This document shows positions 6,236-10,380 of a DNA stretch of 10,380 nt, in pieces (position 1 is the first letter of the stretch; the number at the start of each line of letters is the position of its first letter). The notes beneath the pieces are model-generated. The model was not told the origin of the DNA. It saw nothing but the letters and a program-made list of their open reading frames with translations, and searched no databases. The stretch is from CAZWEZ01 sp964632795. GTDB taxonomy: Bacteria > Pseudomonadota > Alphaproteobacteria > Rhodospirillales > 2-02-FULL-58-16. The position numbers were made by a program, and so were the translations under genes. The stretch is taken from positions 1 through 10,380 of the forward strand of contig CAZWEZ010000120.1 of NCBI GenBank assembly GCA_964632795.1, in the 5' to 3' direction.

Positions 6236-6757
6236 GTGTTCAAGGGTCTATTCAGGGTCTTGTGCGTCCCGGCGGCGGCCGGCATGCTCGCCTTCGGCGG
6301 CCCGGCGCGGGCCGGCGATCCCGACTTCCTGTCGATCGGCGGCGGCTACTTCGACTGGAACCGGCAGAAGGATCCGGCCGCCGAGTTCCGCCTCGAATAC
6401 CGCTCGGACATGGAGTTCTGGGTGTTCAAGCCCTTCGCCGGGCTGATGGGGACCAGCGACGCCGCCTTCTATGGTTACGCCGGGGTGCTGATCGACGTCT
6501 ACCTCGGCAACCGCTTCGTCGTCACCCCGAGCTTCGCCCCCGGGTACTACGAGAAGGGCAACGGCTACGACCTCGGCCACGAGCTGGAGTTCCGCTCGCA
6601 GCTGGAATTCGCCTACCGCTTCGACGACCGCTCGAGGCTCGGCCTCGCCATCTCCCACATGTCCAACGCCAGCATCGCCGACAACAACCCCGGCACCGAA
6701 TCGGCGATCCTCTACTACACGGTGCCGGTCGGCGTCATCGAGGACCTGCTCGAGTGA
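6236..6757 (+). CDS. PagL-type lipid A 3-O-deacylase (acyloxyacyl hydrolase)
   Basis: A 173-residue outer-membrane beta-barrel enzyme expected to remove the 3-O acyl chain of lipid A. The signal peptide is FKGLFRVLCVPAAAGMLAFG with a PARA cleavage site near residue 26. Alternating aromatic and polar strands and a terminal aromatic-rich segment follow. The catalytic signature is HMSNAS with H141 and S143, and E155 lies 12 residues after the serine. This matches the His-x-Ser ... Glu spacing of Pseudomonas PagL (H126, S128, E140). The start chosen is the GTG at 6236, with GGAG five bases upstream. An earlier in-frame ATG at 6206 would add ten residues before the signal peptide and overlaps the promoter. 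It is not obviously linked in function to its neighbours. The effect would be envelope remodelling. Confidence 0.85.
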   Translation: MFKGLFRVLCVPAAAGMLAFGGPARAGDPDFLSIGGGYFDWNRQKDPAAEFRLEYRSDMEFWVFKPFAGLMGTSDAAFYGYAGVLIDVYLGNRFVVTPSFAPGYYEKGNGYDLGHELEFRSQLEFAYRFDDRSRLGLAISHMSNASIADNNPGTESAILYYTVPVGVIEDLLE

Positions 6758-6834
6758 TCCGCCCCGCGACACGGCCATTCGCCGCTCGATGAATCAATCT
6801 CGAGTGTTCGGGGGTGGCGAGGCCATTACCCGGT

Positions 6835-6862
6835 TACCCACGGCCATGGTGATCGGTTATAG
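6835..6862 (+). promoter_or_regulatory. Candidate promoter of the cbbM operon
   Basis: TTACCC (6835-6840) and TTATAG (6857-6862) are spaced by 16 bp, 40 bp before the cbbM ATG. Both boxes are imperfect. I saw no clear LysR-type T-N11-A pair for CbbR, and no cbbR gene lies in the 144-bp upstream spacer. Confidence 0.35.
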
Positions 6863-6901
6863 TGGCCGCCGTTTCGGAAGTTTTCCCAGGGAACCGCGAT
6901 C

Positions 6902-8281
6902 ATGGACCAATCGGACCGTTACGTCGATCTGAACCTGCGCGAGGAGGACCTGATTTCCAGAGGCAGGCATGTCCTGTGCGCCTACGTGATGAAGCCCGGG
7001 GACGGACAGGACTACCAGGCGGCGGCGGCCCATTTCGCAGCCGAGTCCTCGACCGGGACCAACGTCGAGGTTTCGACCACCGACGACTTCACCCGCGGCG
7101 TCGACGCGCTGGTCTACGAGGTGGACGCACCCGGGGAGATCATGAAGATCGCCTATCCGGTGGAGCTGTTCGACCTCAACATAACCGACGGCCGGGCGAT
7201 GCTGGCCTCGTTCCTCACCCTGACGGTCGGCAACAACCAGGGCATGGGCGACATCGAATACGCCAAGATGCACGACTTCTTCATTCCCCTGGCCTACCTC
7301 GAGCTGTTCGACGGCCCGTCGACGACGGTGGCCGATTTGTGGCGGGTGATGGGCCGTCCGGAGGTCGATGGGGGCTTCATCGTCGGGGCGATCGTCAAGC
7401 CCAAGCTGGGCCTGCGCCCGGCGCCGTTCGCCGAGGCCGCCTACCGGTTCTGGCTGGGCGGCGACTTCGTCAAGAACGACGAACCCCAGGGGAACCAGAG
7501 CTTCGCGCCGCTCAAGGAAACCATCCGGGCGGTGGCCGACGCCATGCGCCGGGTCCAGGACGAGACCGGCATGGCCAAGATCTTCTCGGCCAACATCACC
7601 GCCGACGACTACCGGGAGATGCTGGCCCGCGGCGAGTTCATCCTCGACACCTTCGCCGAGAACGCCGACCACGTGGCCTTCCTGATCGACGGCTACGTCG
7701 CCGGCCCGCAGGCGGTGACGACCGCCCGCAACGCCTTCCCCAACCAGTTTCTCCACTACCACAGGGCGGGCCACGGGGCGGTGACGTCGCCGCGCTCGCG
7801 GCGCGGGTACACGGCTTTCGTGCTCTCCAAGATGGCCCGCCTCCAGGGGGCCTCGGGCATCCACACCGGGACCATGGGGTTCGGCAAGATGGAAGGCGAC
7901 CCGGGAGACCGCATCGTCGCCCGGATGATCGAGCAAGACAGCGCCGACGGGCCGTTCTACCACCAGGAATGGCATGGCATGAAGCCGACCACGGCGATCA
8001 TCTCGGGGGGCATGAACGCCTTGCGGATTCCCGGGTTCTTCGACAACCTGGGCCATTCGAACCTGATCATGACCGCCGGCGGGGGCTGTTTCGGCCACCT
8101 CGACGGGGCGGCCGCCGGGGCGCGCTCGATGCGCCAGGCCGAGCAGTGCTGGAAGCAGGGCCACGACCCGGTCGCCTTCGCCAAGGAACACCGCGAGTTC
8201 GCCCGCGCCTTCGAGAGCTTCCCCGAGGACGCCGACCGGCTCTATCCGGACTGGCGCCGGGTCCTTGGCGTCGCCGCCTGA
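6902..8281 (+). CDS. cbbM: Ribulose-1,5-bisphosphate carboxylase/oxygenase, form II (CbbM)
   Basis: A 459-residue form II RuBisCO large subunit, the CO2-fixing enzyme of the Calvin cycle, active as a dimer without small subunits. The numbering matches Rhodospirillum rubrum CbbM exactly through the active site. N111 is in GNNQGMGD and K166 in IVKPKLGL. The carbamylated K191, with Mg ligands D193 and E194, lies in GGDFVKNDEPQGN. H287 is in HYHRAGHG, H321 and the loop-6 K329 in HTGTMGFGKMEG, and S368 in ISGGMN. All key residues are present, so it should be active. Form II enzymes usually suit high CO2 and low O2. The start MDQSDRYVDL matches the known N terminus, with AGGGAA upstream. Two phosphoribulokinase genes follow at 31 and then 27 bp spacing, forming one operon. 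Confidence 0.98.
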   Translation: MDQSDRYVDLNLREEDLISRGRHVLCAYVMKPGDGQDYQAAAAHFAAESSTGTNVEVSTTDDFTRGVDALVYEVDAPGEIMKIAYPVELFDLNITDGRAMLASFLTLTVGNNQGMGDIEYAKMHDFFIPLAYLELFDGPSTTVADLWRVMGRPEVDGGFIVGAIVKPKLGLRPAPFAEAAYRFWLGGDFVKNDEPQGNQSFAPLKETIRAVADAMRRVQDETGMAKIFSANITADDYREMLARGEFILDTFAENADHVAFLIDGYVAGPQAVTTARNAFPNQFLHYHRAGHGAVTSPRSRRGYTAFVLSKMARLQGASGIHTGTMGFGKMEGDPGDRIVARMIEQDSADGPFYHQEWHGMKPTTAIISGGMNALRIPGFFDNLGHSNLIMTAGGGCFGHLDGAAAGARSMRQAEQCWKQGHDPVAFAKEHREFARAFESFPEDADRLYPDWRRVLGVAA

Positions 8282-8312
8282 ACCCCCAAGGAACCGAGCC
8301 AGGACCGAACCG

Positions 8313-9221
8313 ATGTCGAAGAAGCATCCCATCATCGCGGTGACCGGCTCGTCGGGCGCCGGCACCAGCACGGTCAAGGTGGCCTTCGACCACATGTTCC
8401 GGCGCCAGGGCGTCAAGCCGGCGGTGATCGAGGGCGACAGCTACCACCGCTACGACCGCGCCGGGATGAAGGAGGCCATGGAGCGCCACCAAAAGGAGGA
8501 GGGTTGCGCCCACTTCTCCCACTTCGGCCCCGAGGCCAACCTGTTCGAGGAGCTGGAGGAGACTTTCCGGCTCTACGGCGAGGCCGGCGGCGGCCGGCGG
8601 CGGCTGTACCTGCACAACCACGAGGAGGCCGAGCCCTACGCCGAGCTGGGACTGGGCCCGGGCCGGTTCACGCCCTGGGAAGACTTCGAGCCCGCCACCG
8701 ACCTGCTGTTCTACGAGGGCCTCCACGGCTGCATGGTCACCGACCGGGTGGACCTCGCCCGCCACGTCGACCTCAAGATCGGCGTCGTGCCGGTGATCAA
8801 CCTAGAGTGGATCCAGAAGATCCACCGCGACACCCAGGCCCGGGGGTATTCGGAGGAGGCGGTGATGGACACCATCCTGCGCCGCATGTACGACTACGTC
8901 CACTACGTCATCCCCCAGTTCCAGCATACGGACATCAACTTCCAGCGGGTCCCGGCGGTCGACACCTCGGACCCCATCATCGCCCGCGACATCCCGACCC
9001 CCGACGAGAGCCTGCTGGTGATCCGCTTCGCCGAACCGGACCGCTTCGAGGTCGACTTCGACTACCTCCTGCAGATGCTGCACGGCTCGTGGATGTCCCG
9101 GGGCAACACGATCGTCGTCTCCGGCGGCAAGATGGGGCTCGCCATGGAGCTGATCTTAACCCCGATCCTGCACCGCATCGTCGCCGAGCGACGCCGGCTG
9201 ATCGAACCGGAGGCCGCCTGA
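8313..9221 (+). CDS. cbbP: Phosphoribulokinase (canonical copy)
   Basis: A 302-residue cytoplasmic kinase of the proteobacterial class that phosphorylates ribulose 5-phosphate with ATP, supplying the RuBisCO substrate. The P-loop GSSGAGTS (12-19) is normal for this class, which lacks the usual lysine. The sugar-phosphate and catalytic residues D42, H45 and R49 in EGDSYHRYDR have the numbering of the Rhodobacter enzyme. Walker B-like YEGLHG (E135), VINLEWIQKIHRDT (R172, D173) and DINFQRVP are conserved. The overall type, with FSHFGPEANLFEELE, resembles gammaproteobacterial enzymes more than the R. rubrum CbbP I remember. The open frame extends upstream to 8265, but the ATG at 8313 has AGGA eight bases upstream and gives the standard MSKKHPIIAVTG start. 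It is the middle gene of the operon. Confidence 0.96.
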   Translation: MSKKHPIIAVTGSSGAGTSTVKVAFDHMFRRQGVKPAVIEGDSYHRYDRAGMKEAMERHQKEEGCAHFSHFGPEANLFEELEETFRLYGEAGGGRRRLYLHNHEEAEPYAELGLGPGRFTPWEDFEPATDLLFYEGLHGCMVTDRVDLARHVDLKIGVVPVINLEWIQKIHRDTQARGYSEEAVMDTILRRMYDYVHYVIPQFQHTDINFQRVPAVDTSDPIIARDIPTPDESLLVIRFAEPDRFEVDFDYLLQMLHGSWMSRGNTIVVSGGKMGLAMELILTPILHRIVAERRRLIEPEAA

Positions 9222-9248
9222 GCGGGGCGGCGGGGCAAGGGCCGCAAG

Positions 9249-10136
9249 ATGTCCAGCGACCATCCGATCATCGCAGTCACGGGCTCCTCGGGCGCCAACC
9301 GCAAGACCGTGCGCGAGACCTTCGACAAGCTGTGCCGGGACGAGGGCCTGACCGCCGCCTACGTCCAGGGCGACGGCTTTCACCGCTACGACCGCAAATC
9401 GATGAAGCAGGCCATCGCCGAGGCCACCGCCGGGGGCAACGACCACTTCTCCCACTTCGGCCCCGCGGCCAATTTGTTCGACCGCCAGGAGGCGCTCTAC
9501 AGGGCCTACGGCGAGCATGGCACGGGGCAGCGGCGCTTCTACCTTCACAACTGGGAGGAGGTGGAGCCGTTCAACGACCACGGCCTCAATCCGGGCGAGT
9601 TCACCCCCTGGGAGGACCTTCCCGAGGGCACCGACATGCTGGTCTACGAGGGTCTCCACGGCTGGGTCTCGACGGCCGCGGCGGACCTCGCCCGCCACGT
9701 CGACCTGAAGATCGGCGTGGCGCCGGTGATCAACCTCGAATGGATCCAGAAAATCAACCGCGACACCCGGATGCGCGGCTATTCCGAGGATGCGGTGGTC
9801 GACACCATCCTGCGCCGGATGCACGACTACATCCACTTCATCGTCCCCCAGTTCCGGGGCTCCGACATCAACTTCCAGCGGGTCCCGGTGGTCGACACCT
9901 CGGATCCCATCATCGCCCGCGACGTGCCGAGCGTGGACGAGAGCATCGTGGTGGTCCGGGTCCGCCGGCCCGAGGACTTCGGAGTCGACTTCCCCTGGCT
10001 GCTGAGCAACCTGAACGGTTCCTGGATGTCGCGGCGCAACACCATCGTGGTCCCCGGCGGCAAGATGGGGATGGCCATGCAGATGGTCCTCACCCCCATC
10101 ATCCGGGACATGATGGCGGCCCGGAATAAAAGCTGA
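9249..10136 (+). CDS. Second phosphoribulokinase paralogue with non-canonical P-loop
   Basis: A 295-residue tandem paralogue of the preceding kinase. In the block from RVDLARHVDL to PTPDES I count 69 identical residues of 89. D42, H45, R49, E134 (YEGLHG), R171 and D172 are all kept, as are FSHFGPAANLF and DINFQRVP. The nucleotide loop differs: after an identical HPIIAVTGSSGA, the canonical G17-T18-S19 is N17-R18-K19. The codons (AAC CGC AAG) are in frame and replace GGC ACC AGC one for one, so this is not a frameshift. E40 of the EGD motif is Q40. Either ATP binding is changed or lost, with a regulatory or scaffolding role in a mixed oligomer, or K19 compensates in a shifted loop. AAGG seven bases before the ATG supports the start. 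The intact length argues against a decaying pseudogene. Confidence 0.88.
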   Translation: MSSDHPIIAVTGSSGANRKTVRETFDKLCRDEGLTAAYVQGDGFHRYDRKSMKQAIAEATAGGNDHFSHFGPAANLFDRQEALYRAYGEHGTGQRRFYLHNWEEVEPFNDHGLNPGEFTPWEDLPEGTDMLVYEGLHGWVSTAAADLARHVDLKIGVAPVINLEWIQKINRDTRMRGYSEDAVVDTILRRMHDYIHFIVPQFRGSDINFQRVPVVDTSDPIIARDVPSVDESIVVVRVRRPEDFGVDFPWLLSNLNGSWMSRRNTIVVPGGKMGMAMQMVLTPIIRDMMAARNKS

Positions 10137-10240
10137 CGCAACAATACCCGGGGCGGGCGAACGGCGCCTGGGTCATCAACCGCGAATCCCTCAAACTGCT
10201 GGCCACCCGGATCCGATCCCCCCGATCCCACCACCCCAAC

Positions 10241-10260
10241 GGGCGGGAGACGGCCCGCCC
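10241..10260 (+). terminator. GC hairpin after the cbb genes, possible terminator
   Basis: GGGCGGG (10241-10247) and CCCGCCC (10254-10260) form a perfect 7-bp stem with a six-base loop, about 105 bp after the second kinase. No T-run follows, so termination is uncertain. It could instead be an RNA-stabilising 3' structure or chance in GC-rich sequence. The rest of 10137-10348 shows nothing else I can name. Confidence 0.3.
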
Positions 10261-10348
10261 CAAAGAGACCGTTCCGTTCCCCCGGCGGGTGTTCCCAACC
10301 CGGTCGCGTGAAATCATCCTGGGCGACTCATACCAAGGGGCACTGATA

Positions 10349-10380
10349 ATGACCCATAGAGACGGCTTTCCAAGGCTTTC
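10349..10380 (+). CDS. Possible start of a downstream gene (partial)
   Basis: An ATG at 10349 is preceded by AAGGGG (10335-10340) at an ideal eight-base spacing and stays open to the window edge. The visible peptide is MTHRDGFPRL, which I do not recognise. The same frame is open back to about 10130, so an upstream GTG at 10289 is possible but has no comparable ribosome site. It could be a further gene of the carbon-fixation cluster; ten residues cannot decide that. Confidence 0.4.
   Translation, partial: MTHRDGFPRL

Noticed and set aside
6857..8416. 519-residue antisense frame opposite cbbM
   Set aside because: It is typical of antisense frames in GC-rich genes; low-complexity Val/Gly/Arg/His composition and no motifs.
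9281..9320. A sequencing frameshift explaining the altered P-loop of the second kinase
   Set aside because: The altered codons replace the expected three one for one, with correct frame on both sides, so no insertion or deletion is needed.
8504..10129. 541-residue plus-strand frame across both phosphoribulokinase genes
   Set aside because: It is an Arg/Pro-rich shadow frame with no family motifs, overlapping two clearly recognisable genes.
10130..10348. Coding sequence in the open frame after the second kinase
   Set aside because: The frame is open but lacks a start with a ribosome site before 10349 and shows no protein-like pattern; only the ATG at 10349 is well supported.

Overview
The window is GC-rich, densely coded DNA that looks alphaproteobacterial, most likely Rhodospirillales. 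This rests on a form II RuBisCO that aligns with the Rhodospirillum rubrum enzyme without gaps through its active-site blocks, on an S4-protein / fdxA / carD order that I know from many Alphaproteobacteria, and on an alphaproteobacterial-type M48 protease and thermonuclease-like pair. I cannot name the genus. The gene content indicates an organism able to fix CO2 by the Calvin-Benson-Bassham cycle.

Layout. Positions 1-1732 (+): the tail of a probable S4 RNA-binding protein, a TerB-like protein, the 7Fe ferredoxin FdxA, and the RNA-polymerase-binding regulator CarD behind a hairpin-rich leader. Positions 1783-2719 are an accessory patch. A 269-bp MITE-like element, foldable over almost its whole length into a three-way junction, abuts a gene for a SLOG-superfamily 'putative molybdenum carrier' protein. 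The element supplies that gene's ribosome binding site, start codon and first 14 codons. A second, unrelated 149-bp nested hairpin repeat follows the gene. Positions 2777-5142 (-): a secreted thermonuclease-fold protein with altered catalytic positions, then an M48 lipoprotein metalloprotease with a LysM-like C terminus, probably co-transcribed. Positions 5194-6757 (+): prolyl iminopeptidase, then a PagL-type lipid A 3-O-deacylase with its own promoter. Positions 6902-10136 (+): a compact carbon-fixation operon of cbbM (form II RuBisCO) and two tandem phosphoribulokinase paralogues. The window ends in the first codons of a possible further gene.

How the genes work together. Phosphoribulokinase makes ribulose-1,5-bisphosphate and CbbM carboxylates it. 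The first kinase looks fully functional. The second keeps the sugar-phosphate site and catalytic residues but has lost the P-loop sequence (Gly-Thr-Ser replaced by Asn-Arg-Lys), so it may be a regulatory subunit or a kinase with altered nucleotide binding. This is the most interesting protein-level observation here. The most interesting DNA-level observation is the three-way-junction MITE that has become the translation start of the gene next to it. No tRNA, rRNA, CRISPR array or intact transposase was seen.
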